DNA from: Panax quinquefolius
Lineage: Eukaryota; Streptophyta; Magnoliopsida; Apiales; Araliaceae
DNA length: 64,000 nt
Assembly: GCA_020205615.1 (NCBI GenBank)
Contig: JAINUW010000665.1
Location: 1 to 64,000 of the forward strand
Reading direction: 5' to 3'
Part shown: positions 53,106 through 64,000 of the stretch, piece by piece
How positions within the stretch are numbered: position 1 is the stretch's first letter
Layout of the letters: every line of letters begins with the position of its first letter
The notes under the pieces: model-generated
Told to the model about the DNA's origin: nothing
Databases searched by the model: none
Seen by the model: the letters and a program-made list of their open reading frames with translations, nothing else
Program-made: the position numbers and the translations under genes

Positions 53106-54288
53106 AACTTGTATATTTTCCTACACAGACTAGCTTAGCCATTTTGTCATGTACATCACATATTGTATATATCAAACAAAATTATATATGGCAGTGAAAT
53201 ATATTTTGATGCACTTCCCTTTTAGTTATGCCTGGATACTTGTTTGATATTTTGCTTGCTTCTTCAAGGCTTGTGCTGTTGATGTATTCTGAACTCATCC
53301 TTGATGTGTGGACATTGAGATGTCATAGGATATTTCAGAATGGATCATTGATATGTGTGTATCCCTACCCTCTTTGGTGTCTTGGGACTAGTTTCTGTAT
53401 GTAAATGAGGACAGGAGTGTGGCTTTTCCTCTCTGAGATTGACCGTACCAAAGATGGTTGCCAGTACTCCTATTTAAGAGGAGCCCAGTTAGTTCGATCT
53501 CCTATGGGTTGGTGTTGTTCTTCGAGGAATCAACCACAGCTTAGATGGTCGCCAACTCTCCCATTTATTGGGAGGTCAGGTAGTTCCATCCCTTTGGTCT
53601 AAAGCCGATGAAATGTGGTGGATTGAAGTTTAATCCCAGTACCATTGACAAGTATCTATATTTTGGTAGAGGGTTAGACCGAACCATAAATGGCTGCCTA
53701 CGTACTCCTGTTGAAGAGGATCTCAGGTCTGCGTAGTTCAAACCTGGTGTAAGAGGTTCAATGCTATTTGTGAAGGGGTAGAAAGTGTAGGAATGTTTTT
53801 GTTATTCTTGTTTGTAGAGAAGGGTGTCAAAATGTTTTTTGTTATTTTTGTTATTTTTTTATTGAGACTGGGCTACATAAAATGGTTGCCTACGTACTCC
53901 CAGGTATCGGGGAGATTAGGTCGATGTAGTTCACCCCGTGTTCAGGACAATTTGCAGCCGAAAAAGTTTAATCACATGTTCAGGACAAAATGCAGGAGGA
54001 AAAGTTTGATCCCATGTTCAGAATAAACTACACGTGTGAAAAAGTTTTATCGCATGTTTATGACAAACTGTAGGGGAAGGGTTCAATCCCTGGTTGGATA
54101 ACCAAATTTGTATGAATTATTAAGTAAAAGATCTGATGATCTGAAAACCAGGCTGCTGGCTTGAAGAGTGTGTTTCCCTGATGGGGCAAATGGGTATGAA
54201 GAAAGGGTTGTGTGTAGTAAGGGTTAGAAAACCTGAAATGACTGGTGATCTGGCGATCCAAAACCAGGATGTTTGTTTAATGATAACT
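53106..54288 (-). other. Tat copy E post-pol spacer with hairpin arrays
   Basis: This matches 25219-26444 of copy B in reverse. CTACG/CGTAG units lie at about 53441-53495, 53519-53590, 53677-53745 and 53863-53940. Units of the AGTTTGATCC type lie at about 53940-54095. No gene is supported on either strand. Confidence 0.7.
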
Positions 54289-55560
54289 TCAGACATAGTA
54301 ATGTTTCACGGTGTCTGAGTTGACGAGTTGTGGAAATTCATCATTGTCCATTTCCTATAGTCTGAGAACACCTTCGGTAAATACCTCTTTGACAATAAAC
54401 GGGTCTTCCCAGTTTGGAGTGAATTTTCCCTTTGCTTGATCTTGGTTATCAATGATCTTCTTGAAAACCATGTTATGTTATTTAAATTGCCGCAGCTGGA
54501 CTTTTCTGTTGTAGGATCTGACTATCCTTTGTTGGTATAACTAACCATGGAAGATAGCATCACTTCGCCTTTCGTCTATTAGAGACAATTAGTGATATCT
54601 GTCTTGTAACCATTAGTCTTCATCCAGCTGAGCGTCAATCAACACTCTGAGGGATTCCATTCCAACTTCTGTGGGTAGCACTGCTTCCATTCCATAGGTC
54701 AATGAGTAGGGGGTTGCCCAAGTGGAAGTACGCATTGAAGTTATGTAGGCTAATAGAGTCAGAGGCAAGAGGTCAGGCCATCCTTTATGATTGGCGGACA
54801 TCTATTGCATGATCTTCTTGATGTTCTTATTAGCTGCTTCAACAACACCATTCATCTTTTGATGGTAGATGATGAAGTTAAGGTGTTTGATGTGGAATTT
54901 ACTGCACAACTCCTTCATCATTTTGTTGTTGAGGTTCTTAGCATTGTCTGACACAATTACCTCTGGTTGTCCATATCAACAAATGACATTGTTTCTGATG
55001 AAAACATTGATGACTTCTTTGGTAACCATGGGGAAAAAGGTTGCTTCTACCTATTTGGTGAAGTAGTCAATCATGGTGAAGATAAACCGATGCCCATTAC
55101 TGGATTTGGGCTCGATTGGCCCAATCACGTCCATCCCCCACATTGGGAAGGGCCCAGGTGAACTCATATTATGGAGTTCCCTTGGAGGGGCGTGGATAAC
55201 ATTCCCATAAATTTGGCATTGATAGCACTTCTTGATGTGATCATCACAGTTAGCTTTAAGCGAGAGCCAGTACTGCCCTGTTCTGAGGATCTTTTTAACA
55301 AGTAGAGGGATGCTCATGTATGGGCCACATACTCCACAATGGATTTCATCCATGAGCCTCTGAGCTTGGTCATTGTCCAAACATCTTAGGAGACCTATTC
55401 CTGCATCTCTTTTGTAGAGTGCATCTCCGCTCAGGTAGAATTTCATAGCCAGTCGATGGATCCGCCTTTTTTCAGTCGGGCTCGCCTTAGTGGGTGTAGA
55501 TCCATCTCGTAAGTACTCCTTGATATGCTGATACCAAAGGTGTTGGATGGGAGGTAGCGC
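54289..55560 (-). pseudogene. Tat integrase (copy E)
   Basis: The minus-strand frame from 55821 down to 55051 is open. It shows FYLSGDALYKRDAGIGLLRC and the zinc-binding segment EIHCGVCGPYMSIPL, where the second His of the HHCC finger is Tyr (copy B keeps His), with the Cys pair in CYQCQIYG. The core starts MWGMDVIGP (first Asp). The second Asp (VSDNAKNL, about 54945) and the Glu (NGVVEAANKN, about 54840) lie in the next segments. The C-terminus reads YGMEAVLPTEVGMESL, and later NFTPNWEDPFIVKEV, ending with KHYYV and TGA at 54289-54291. The triad is complete, but the finger is damaged and stops are present. Confidence 0.85.
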
Positions 55561-56920
55561 ATCTGATACTTCTCCAACATAATTCTCATAGGCTGTAGCC
55601 TTTTGTAGGGAAAATGGGATGTTTGGCATGTTTTCCTTGTCAGGTATGTGAATCAAAAAGGCCAAAGTTTCTAGCGCATCTACGAAATCATTCCTATTCC
55701 AAGGACTGTGGAGGAAGTTTTTTTCTTCGAACTCCGAAGCCATCTTTAAAACTTGCCAATGGTAAGGCAATAAATGTAGCTCTTTGGTGTGATAGATTCT
55801 TGTGGTTTGTCTAATGACCAATTCTGAATCTCAAAAGACAGTTAACCACCTGATACCCATTGATTGGGTAAGTTTGAGTCCCATAATACAACCTTTATAC
55901 TTAGTTGTGTTGTTGGTGCTGACAAACTACAATTTGACGGCGATGGGATACTACTCCCCCATACCGGATACTACAACTTCTCCAGCTCCATAACCTTCAA
56001 TGTTAATAGCTCCATCAAAATACATTTTCCATAACTGGTGTGTGTCATATTGATGGTGTCGCTGCACTGTCATTACCCCTTCATCGGGGAAGTATGTTTC
56101 CAAGGGTTTGAAATCCCCTGCAGGCGCGGAGGCTAGTTAATCCGCAGTTCCTTGACCTTTAATGGACTTTTGCGTCACATAGACAATGTTAAATTGATGT
56201 AAGATAAAATGCCATCTGGACAGCTGACAATTTAATATGAGTTTACTGAACACGTACTTGAGAGGATCCTCGCGGGATATAAGATGGGTTGTGTGACCAT
56301 AAAGGTAATGATGTAACCTCATGGAAGCCCATTCTAAAGTACAACAAGTCTTCTCAATCAGTGTGTACTTGTGTTCACTACTATTGAATCTTTTGCTGAG
56401 GTAGTAGATAGCTCGCTCTTAGCCTTTATCGTCTTTCTGTCCCAGCATACAGCCCATGGCATTGTCATTAATGGACAGGTACATGAACAAGGGAAAATCA
56501 TCCCTGGGAGGTACTAAAACAGGAGCGTTAACCAACTACTCTTTGATTGTAAGGAAGGCTTTTTAACACTCATCGTTCCATTTAATAGAGGAGTTCTTCC
56601 TTAACAATTTGAAGATAGGCTCACAGGTTGCTGTGAATTGAGAAATGAACCTGCTAATGAAGTTGATTCTTCCCAAAAATCCCTGTATTTCCTTCTTTGT
56701 CTAAGGAATTGGCAATTCCTTGTTGGCCTGGATTTGGGATCCAGCTCAATCTCTTTGTGTCTGACTAGGAAACCTAGGAACTTTCCTGATTTAACGCTAA
56801 AGGCGCACTTGGTTGGATTCAACTTCAAGTTGTACTTATGCAACCTGTTGAAGAACTTTTTGAGATGGTCTAGATGGTCTTCTTCCTTTCGGGACTTGAC
56901 AATGATGTCATCCATGTAGA
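55561..56920 (-). pseudogene. Tat RNase H pair and RT C-terminal half (copy E)
   Basis: Reading leftward from 56920, the RT resumes after solo LTR F with MDDIIVKSRKEEDHLDHL, then NLKLNPTKCAFSVKSGKFLG and RHKEIELDP. RNase H follows (CCTLEWASMRLHHYLYGHT near 56290-56350). The second RNase H opens with LWKMYFDGAINIEGYGAG at about 55990-56040 and leads into the spacer before integrase. The YxDD box is split: Tyr is encoded beyond F near 59466 and the Asp pair lies here. Stops occur between the domains. Confidence 0.85.
56916..56920. repeat. Left target-site duplication of solo LTR F (GTAGA)
   Basis: GTAGA lies before TGTGACGCCCCC and is repeated at 59461-59465 after TCTTACA. Confidence 0.9.
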
Positions 56921-57458
56921 TGTGACGCCCCCAAAATAGGTATACATCACCCATTTTAGGTTGTCAATAACATGGTATAGAAACAACTACAACTTTATTA
57001 ATACATCATAAAAACTGTGAGTTTAAATACAAATATTATCTTCTAGACAATATCTATACCCAAATAAATCCTCATCACAATTATTGATACATTACTATAC
57101 AAAAATGGTGAGGACTACTAAACAACTTCTATAATCATCATTCCATACCCCGACTAGTACTCGCTACATTCTCGCCTCCTGAGAAGAAAAATGGAACAAG
57201 GAAAAAGGTGAGCTCAACTAGCCCAAGAAGAATATTATGACTAAGATAATATAGAACAAATTATCGTTAGTCTTCAACAGGAAAATCTCGATAAAATACA
57301 ATAGAGCGACAAGTTTCGGATCAATATTCGAATATAAATAATAATCCATAGAAGAGTTACGAGAGAATGAAATCTACTACTATCTATGAATTTAAAAGTC
57401 CTTCATCAATATTTTATCCTTGTAACATCAATCAATATACATCTTGAATCAAATATTC

Positions 57459-57584
57459 ATCTTTGCACTCTGTGCCAAAGATATTCATCGATCATCATGT
57501 TCATCTCAACACTGCTCATCTTTGCACTACGGGCCAAAGATATTCATTATAAAATCATTTATCTTTGCACTACAGGCCAAAGAT
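57459..57584 (-). repeat. Three ATCTTTG/CAAAGAT hairpins in F
   Basis: Units at 57459-57482, 57518-57541 and 57561-57584 have the same perfect 7-bp stems around a GCACT-rich loop. Confidence 0.8.
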
Positions 57585-58166
57585 ATTCAATAATATCATC
57601 ATTTAGGACTGAAGATGATGAAAAATATTTTAAAGGGAACGAATCTAGTGAAACAAAAGAATAAATATTAAGGATTCGTATTTCAGCTATTTCATGTCCA
57701 AAAATACCTCATAAATAATCATAGTGGAGTAAAATTCAAGAATGATCAAAACATAGATACAATCAAAACTAGTATCCATAATTGATATTTTGGACAAAAA
57801 ATGAAAATTTAATTTTTCTGTGAATAGTGTCGTATTCGTGAATAGTGTCGTATACGTGAATAGTATCGTATACGTGAATAGTAACCCCGACACTAAAAGA
57901 CAAGAATTTCACAAGAAAAATCTTACCAATATTCCAGCATAATGATATTGAAAGAAATAATATCATTTAAAAAAAATAATATCCCTTACCTCGAAAGAAT
58001 AATACTTCTAGTTGAAACATCGGATATAGGCTATGACTTGAACTTGCACCGTATAGCAACACTCAAAGTATTAAAATACTCACAAGAATACGCTCAATAT
58101 ATCGAGAGAGAAAGAGAGAGAAATCTTTAGTTTCTGGTGTGATTTTCAATTCTAACCTAAGCACCC

Positions 58167-58174
58167 TATTTATA
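58167..58174 (-). promoter_or_regulatory. TATA box in solo LTR F
   Basis: TATTTATA on the plus strand gives TATAAATA on the minus strand, in the CCCTATTTATAGG context. Confidence 0.65.
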
Positions 58175-59460
58175 GGAAAATGCTTAGAACACCAAAGAAG
58201 AAAATTTAATAAATTATTAATATTTTCAAATTATATTCCTACGCACACCACACCAGACCAAAATCATCAGCCAAAACATGTGCCAACATCCCAAAAATGT
58301 TTTTGTTACTTAAAATATTTTAAACTTCCAAAAATTAATTATTTTGGAACTCCGAAACTTCAATAATTCACAATAAATAGCCATTTTATCAGAAAAATTC
58401 GAACCTCGTGTCTTTTCCATAGGAAATTCCATTATCTACAACTTTACAGAATAAAGTTTTTCCAAATTCCAAACAGAAATTGATCGAAATCCACAAACGG
58501 GCGATTTTACAGGCTATAATCAAATTTCGGGCCAAGAAATGGGTCACTGACACACAAAACATGTGTTAATTATTTAATGCCACAAAAATACTCTTCCTCC
58601 TCATATACTCATATATCCCACATTCATTGTAGAAATATCACCATCAATATATTATTAAAATAATATATTTAATTGAATTATTTTATCAGAAAAAGATAAA
58701 ATACTAATTTTCAACAATTATCACATTAAAAATCAATATTTTCCTCATCATATAAATCAATAATTAATTATTCACTTAATAATATTACGTAATCACTATA
58801 TCGACAAAACTGCGGTTCCTGGGATAGAGGGGCTTTCCAATAAGGATCTCTCCTTATTGGCGCCGCAATTAGATGACCTAACCTCTCCTTGATGTAACTT
58901 TCTAGACATTGCCAATAATGTTATCCAATAATATTATTAGGATAATATGAATTATTGCTCAGATAATAAAAAAATACCGTAGTGACAATTATTAAAACAA
59001 CAATAATATAAAATATCAACGCAACAATTATTGAATCAATAAAATGAAATCTTTGAATAGTAATTATCGTAATAATTATTGAGTAGTGACTTCACGTAAG
59101 AATCAATAATTGGTGTAATACCTGCAGTGCATCGTGTGTTTTAACCACCGGGTATTCCAACAAAGATGATAATTCAGTAATAACCACGCCGTTATTTATA
59201 ACCAACTTATTCTTCGCGTTTTCTTCATCCAATCGCTTTCAGTTATGGGGCCCCACATAAAGTCTGCCATAGTCGCATTTAATATTCTCCGACAAAGAAG
59301 AATATTCCACAACCAAATGAATATTTTATAACCACTTGCTTATTTGAAATATTTGCGTATTTTACCCATAACTATCCACATTAATCAAATCAACCCTTAC
59401 TATTTCAAAATAATAAATGGAGGAAATTCAATTTTATTTATAATAAGTTGGGGTCTTACA

Positions 59461-59465
59461 GTAGA
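59461..59465. repeat. Right target-site duplication of solo LTR F (GTAGA)
   Basis: GTAGA matches 56916-56920. Confidence 0.9.
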
Positions 59466-60292
59466 TCTCTATCTCTTTGTGCATTAAGTTGTGGAAAAGA
59501 GCCATCATAGCTCGCTGATAGGTTGCTCCAGCATTAATGAGTCCGAATGACAACTGTCTATAGCAAAAGGTTCCCCAAGGCATGATGAACGCAGTTTTCT
59601 CATGATCTTCCTCAACATCCATGATTTGATGGTACGCCGCAAAGCAATCAACAAAGGAGTGATTGTCATATTGAGCAGTATTGTCAATGAGAATGTGGAT
59701 AAATGAAACGAGAAAGCTATCCTTAAGGCAAGCTTTATTCATATCCTGGTAATCCACGCAAACTCACACCTTTCCTCCCGGTTTAGGCACGAGGACTATA
59801 TTGGATAGCCATTCATGGTATATGGACACCATGATGATGCCAACTTGAAATTGTTTCATAATTTATTCTTTAACCTTTAAACTCCATTCAGGTTTTAATC
59901 GCCTGAGCTTCTACCTGATTGGCTTGAATCACTCTTTAATGGGAAGGCGATGGATGACGATTTCTATGGACAAACCCACCATATCTTTGTGAGACCATGC
60001 AAACACATCCTGGAATTGGGTTAATAGCATAACCATGTCATTCCTTTGGTTTGGACTGAGGTCTGTACCAATCTGGATCAACCTAGGGCTTTCTAAGGTT
60101 CCGAGATTGAATGAGGTGGTTTGATCAAGATGTGGTTTGGGTTTATCTTCAACCCATTCCTTGATCTCATGAGGTATCTCAATGTCCTCTTGTATTTCCA
60201 TCAAGTCTGAGTCCAACTTTTCATCAAAGTTACAGTCCTTGTGGAGAAAAGGTACCTCATCAACAAGTACATGCACATCTAAATTCAGAGTC
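59466..60292 (-). pseudogene. Tat RT N-terminal half (copy E)
   Basis: This is the first part of the exon after the intron. It reads LNLDVHVLVDEVPFLHKD, EIKEWVEDKPKPHLDQT, FAWSHKDMVGLS, RLPIKE and then RT words NIVLVPKPGGKV, DMNKACLKDSFLVSF, CFAAYHQIMDVEEDHEKTAF and INAGATYQRAMMALFHNL. It ends at HKEIEIY, where F is inserted in front of the catalytic Asp pair. There are stops near 59930, 59910 and 59865, so the RT was already failing or decayed later. Confidence 0.88.
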
Positions 60293-60418
60293 CTAAAACA
60301 AAATATGCTTTCACTTAATATATGAAACTGTTCAATCATACAAAGTGTTAGCATGTACTGATAAAACAACTGCTAATACTATACAAAAAAGTAAGTAGTT
60401 AACGCTACCTACAGGGCA
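60293..60418 (-). other. Intron between protease and RT in copy E
   Basis: The minus strand reads G/GTAGCG at the donor and TTTTGTTTTAG/GACTCTG at the acceptor, 126 nt. Copy B has the same segment at 158-276. Ogre-type elements are known to splice here. Confidence 0.65.
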
Positions 60419-62164
60419 GAGGGAGTTTCTTCCCTTTTTACCCTTGGCAAAAAATGCAAGGAGTGCTGCTCCAATTGTCAAGGGTGAAGTCCTGGTGGAC
60501 GTCAGTAATGAAGTGACTATCATCATCCTCCTTCTCCAGAATGATGACCATAATGTCATGACAATCATTGTCTGGAGTATATGAAACCATAATATCGGGA
60601 CAATCATTGGAATCATTGTCTCATCATGAAAAAGGATGCGTAGAGGAGATAACCTCCTGGCGATATCTTGTTTACATTTTTGTTCCCTATTTTCTACTTC
60701 AGGATCAAGAATCAGGACCTCTTTTGCTTTAATCGGTATTGGTTTAGGAAATAGCATAGCCATAACATGGGCTGGAACCTTTATCAGAGACTGTATAGGC
60801 TCGGGATCTGCAGGTGGAGATAATCACCGTATGGCTAAAGATGAAGGAATCTGTTTGTGCTTGTTAGGATTCTTATGACTAGAGCTAGCAGAATAGCCTA
60901 ATCCAGCTGTCTCTGTTTGACTAAGAACTTGAATTGGGTGCTTAATACCCTGATGATCTTTGCCTAACCCTTATCTAGGATGATTACCCAATGACATCAT
61001 CTCTTGAGTGGCTGATATTACCTCGACAAAAATCTTGGGTGTGAGAGGTGGCGCCCCAATGGGATGGTAATGAGTGTTGCTTACCTCCAGGGCATGGAAA
61101 CTGACCGACTCAACTTCTTAATTGAAGTTGATGAGTGGTATGTCACCTTGTTCAGGACATTCTGGCTCAGTATTAACAGTGACTAGGCTATTATTGATAA
61201 TGTACTTGAGTTGTTGATGAAAGGTGGAAGGGACGGCTCCAGCCATATGAATCCACGGTCTTCCCAAAAGTATATTGTATCTTGTAGCTATTCTGAGCAC
61301 GTGAAAGGATACACAGAATATACATGGACCAATCTCCACTGGTAGTTCAATCTCTCCAACGGCGTTTCGTCGGGACCCATCCAAAGCTTTGATAACCGTA
61401 TGGCTGTTTTTGATCCTCTTGGGGTTGATATTCATCTTCTCCAAGGTAGCATAAGGACAGATATTCAGATATGAACCTCCATCTATCAAGACTCCTCCCA
61501 CTATGTATCCGGAGGATAAAACCGCTATGTGCAATGGCTTGCAATGACCAGTACCTTCAGTGGGTATGTCGTCATCAGTGAAAGATATCACATTGTTGAT
61601 AAAAATGTGATCAACCAAATGTTGGAAATTTTCCACATCCACTGATTTCGGCAAGTGGGTTTCTTCCAAGACCCTTAGCAAGATCTTCATGTGATCTTCG
61701 GAAGATAAAACCAAGTCTAGTATGGAATTTTGTTGTGGAGCTTCTCTTAAGATTAAAACCACCTCGGCTTCGTTATGGACCATGGTACGGAGGAGCTCTT
61801 CAATTTTCTCCATGGGGACTTTCCCATTTGACATGATGGTAGGTTTCATCACCCGATGGGCAAGATACAATGGATTCTCATTCGACACTGTAGCAGTTGT
61901 ATGTGAGGTAGATCCTTTAGTCTGCCCATAATTCCATGGGACTTTTTTTAAGCGGATAATAGGATAGTGTGGCCTAGATGGCAAGAGAATTGGCTCTGGT
62001 GCAGCCACTTTCAAAGGACTATCTGCACCTTTGAGTTGAATTGCTTGTATTATGAATGGACTGACAGCCAAATCATCCTCAATGGAGATAACTGCTACGC
62101 TGTCCTTCCATTTTGTAGGACATGTGTTCCTACTCTCGAGTAATAAAGTGTCACCGTTTGCCAT
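60419..62164 (-). pseudogene. Tat protease region (copy E)
   Basis: A 348-codon minus-strand frame (62164-61118) carries the retropepsin. The active site is VLIDGGSYLNI with Asp at codon 228 and Gly-Gly-Ser after it. The flap/C-terminal strand reads YNILLGRPWIH. Upstream words include KVPWNYG and HNEAEVVLILREAPQ. The gag-protease junction is not sharply visible. Downstream to 60419 the frame is interrupted, but the DNA matches the left edge of copy B. The long open frame suggests that copy E is less decayed than B. Confidence 0.82.
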
Positions 62165-63809
62165 CTGCAGGACACCGCTATCAATTAAATTCTGAATGAG
62201 GTGGCGGAGTGCCCAACATTCTTATGTGCAATGTCCGCTGGAGGTTGAGTGATACTGGCATACTCCATTGGAATTAAATCATCTGGAACAGGGATTTATT
62301 GGAGGCAGAAGGGATGTAATTCTTCCTTCATTAATCAGCATCTGAAATATCTCTTCCGTAGGTTGGCCAAGGTATGTAAATTCCCTCTTGTTGGCAAAAT
62401 CCCAAAGGCCTTTAGCACTTCCTCTTTTTGAAACTTTATCCTCCAGTGTTTCACTTTCTGTAGGTGATAATGGATTATTCATAACAAAAAGAAGGAGACT
62501 AGTATGCTCTTGACTGACTAATTGGTGTGTGACTTGATGCTGATGGATCACCAGTTCTGGCAATTGGCCTACTTGCTTGCAAAGAGCCTTAATCTTTCGT
62601 TCCATCATAAACTTGAACTTTTCATAATCCCATTTGTCAGCACCATCTTTACTGGTTTGGGAAGATTCAACAATATAATTTGAGCTTTGTCGACTACTCC
62701 AATTAATTATATTAACCTCTTCTTCTATGTGTTGAGTAAGAGGGTTGTCTTGTACATGAGGTTGGTCGGGTTTAGTCACCACAATTTCCCCGTTAACAGT
62801 TAAATCTTGGATCTTATGTTTCAAGGCCCAACAATCCTGTGTATCATGTCTCGGTGACCCGACATGATAAGCACACTTCCATGTAGCATTGTAACCCTTC
62901 ACATTCGGGTTGGCTGGTGGAAGAAGTTGTGTAATTTTCTTCTGAGTTGTCAAAAGATTGAGAACATTCTTGAGCAAATCCCCTAGGGGTGTGAACACTC
63001 AATTGCATCGAACTTTTTCACCCTTTGGCAATGTGGGGTTGGAAGACTATGCTTGAAAAGGGGAGTAGTTTCTCCCATGGATAGGCATATTCTGACTGCC
63101 TTTCTGACCTTGTAGTATCAAGGAAACATCCTTCTCTTTTTTTATAGACCCTTCGAGGGTTGTTTCCATATGTTCCGGACTGAATGTATTCAACAACAGC
63201 TTTCAGAGCGGCTAGATCTTGAATTTTTCTTGACTTTAATCCCATCTCAGCCATCTCTCCGTGTTTGATCAATTCAGAAAATTGCTTGCCAATGCCAACT
63301 AAGACTCTCTCATAGAAAGGAGTTTCTTGTATGTCTATGAAGGTCATCACCATTTCTGACACCATCATAGAAGGAATACCTTGAGCAGCAAGGCGCCTCC
63401 ACCTTTGAGCATATTCTCTAAATGACTCATTAGACTGTTTCTTGACCTTGGTAATTTGGTACCGGTCAGGTGCCATCTGAGATTGGAAGCTATACTAACT
63501 GAGGAAGGCATGATCTAACTATTCCAAGCTATATATCTTAGAATTATCTAATCTAGTATACCATGATCAGGCTTTTCCAGTTAGACTCTTTTGGAATAGC
63601 TGCATTCTGAGCTTCTCATCCTTGGCATAAGATCCGAGTTCTCCTATGAATACCTTCAAGTGTGTGTAAGGATCTCCTAACCCATCATATTTTTCAATGT
63701 CAGGAGTCTTGAACTTCTCTGGATAATGAACACCAGGGAATATACAAAGATCAACATAGGAAACAGTCCCGTCTGCTCCAATCTATTTTATATACCGAAT
63801 GGTCTCTTC
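62165..63809 (-). pseudogene. gag: Tat gag (copy E), 5' end cut by element G
   Basis: The minus-strand frame 63476-63018 starts in the gag domain with MAPDRYQITKVKKQSNESF, FREYAQRWRRLAAQGIPS and FIDIQETPFYERVLVGIGK. To its right, up to 63809, degraded text matches the N-terminal half of element D gag (VYIGELGSY-like sequence). The frame 62998-62279 holds LPPANPNVKGYNATWKCAYH and the CX2HX5HX4C box CAYHVGSPRHDTQDC, then HKIQDL; a second INEGRITSLLPPINP block follows. Stops lie near 63015 and between blocks. Element G begins at 63810 within gag. Confidence 0.85.
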
Positions 63810-64000
63810 TGTAACACCCCCAAATCCGGGTCCTAAAACACCACGGATCTAGTACAATCATTCTATAACTATTGCGGAAGATATAAACATAAATTGTTTA
63901 TACATTAAACTTACACACTTTTCCCCAAGGTCGAGTAACCTTATCTTATACACAAATCATAACTTCTTTGAATTACAACAACATTAATATACCATACATA
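63810..64000 (-). repeat. LTR G, chromovirus-like, cut by the window edge
   Basis: The plus strand starts TGTAACACCCCCAAATCCGG. On the minus strand this is a typical Tekay-like LTR end (GGATTTGGGGGTGTTACA), parallel to GGGGGCGTCACA in C and F. It interrupts copy E gag. The expected target copy is TCTTC at 63805-63809. Whether it is a solo LTR or a whole element cannot be seen. Confidence 0.7.

Larger units (their letters stand above)
56921..59460 (-). mobile_element. Solo LTR F, Tekay-like
   Basis: This single 2540-bp LTR on the minus strand starts TGTAAGACCCC and ends GGGGGCGTCACA, related to the LTR of element C. It has no internal region and is flanked by 5-bp duplications. It probably formed by recombination between two LTRs. 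It carries the reverse complement of the ACTATTCAC cluster (57820-57890), a TATA box (58167-58174), and three ATCTTTG/CAAAGAT hairpin repeats at 57459-57584. No gene lies inside. Confidence 0.9.
45082..63809 (-). mobile_element. Tat-lineage element, copy E (5' part outside window)
   Basis: This is a second copy of the same family as B, on the - strand. From right to left it has gag, protease, intron, RT, RNase H, second RNase H, integrase, hairpin-rich spacer, antisense genes (read on +), polypurine tract and 3' LTR. It has fewer stops than B, with long open frames in gag-protease and integrase. It is interrupted by solo LTR F (56921-59460), and its gag is cut at 63809 by element G. The outer end of its 3' LTR is truncated at the junction with copy B. 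Confidence 0.88.

Noticed and set aside
1..64000. Host protein-coding gene or cellular RNA gene
   Set aside because: Every conserved protein word seen belongs to a retroelement. tRNA-like matches are primer binding sites only.

Overview
This is repeat-only DNA from a flowering-plant nuclear genome. I see no host gene, tRNA, rRNA or CRISPR array. Every recognisable protein segment belongs to plant Ty3/gypsy LTR retrotransposons of three lineages (Athila, Tekay/Del chromovirus, Tat/Ogre-like), most broken by stops and frameshifts. The species cannot be named from the sequence.

Layout. The backbone is two old copies of one Tat-lineage element lying tail to tail. Copy B (+ strand) runs from before base 1 to 45081. 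Copy E (- strand) runs from 45082 to 63809 and continues beyond the insertion at the right edge. Copy B carries three nested insertions. Element A is an Athila-type element at 395-12246 with TSD GACAC. Element C is an internally deleted Tekay-like element at 15519-25136 with TSD TGCTC. Element D is a gag-only relative of the Tat family at 27742-37961 with TSD GTGGC/GTGGT. Copy E is interrupted by a Tekay-like solo LTR, F, at 56921-59460 (TSD GTAGA), which splits the reverse transcriptase at its YxDD box. A further LTR, G, starts at 63810 and leaves the window.

Tat copies read together: gag, protease, a short intron, RT, RNase H, a second RNase H, integrase, then about 1.2 kb of hairpin-rich 3' sequence. 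Next comes an antisense block with two protein regions (one like the plant mobile domain, one like DUF7745 plus a coiled coil), which has a splice-site pair shared by both copies and, in copy B, its own TATA box. A polypurine tract and a 2.3-2.6 kb LTR follow.

The least expected signal is structural. The Tat LTRs, their 3' untranslated region, and the Tekay LTR leader contain arrays of short inverted repeats. Stem sequences change from unit to unit, but both arms change together, while the loops stay nearly constant. This compensatory pattern suggests selected RNA (or cruciform DNA) hairpins. The antisense gene block and these hairpin arrays are the two things most worth following up.
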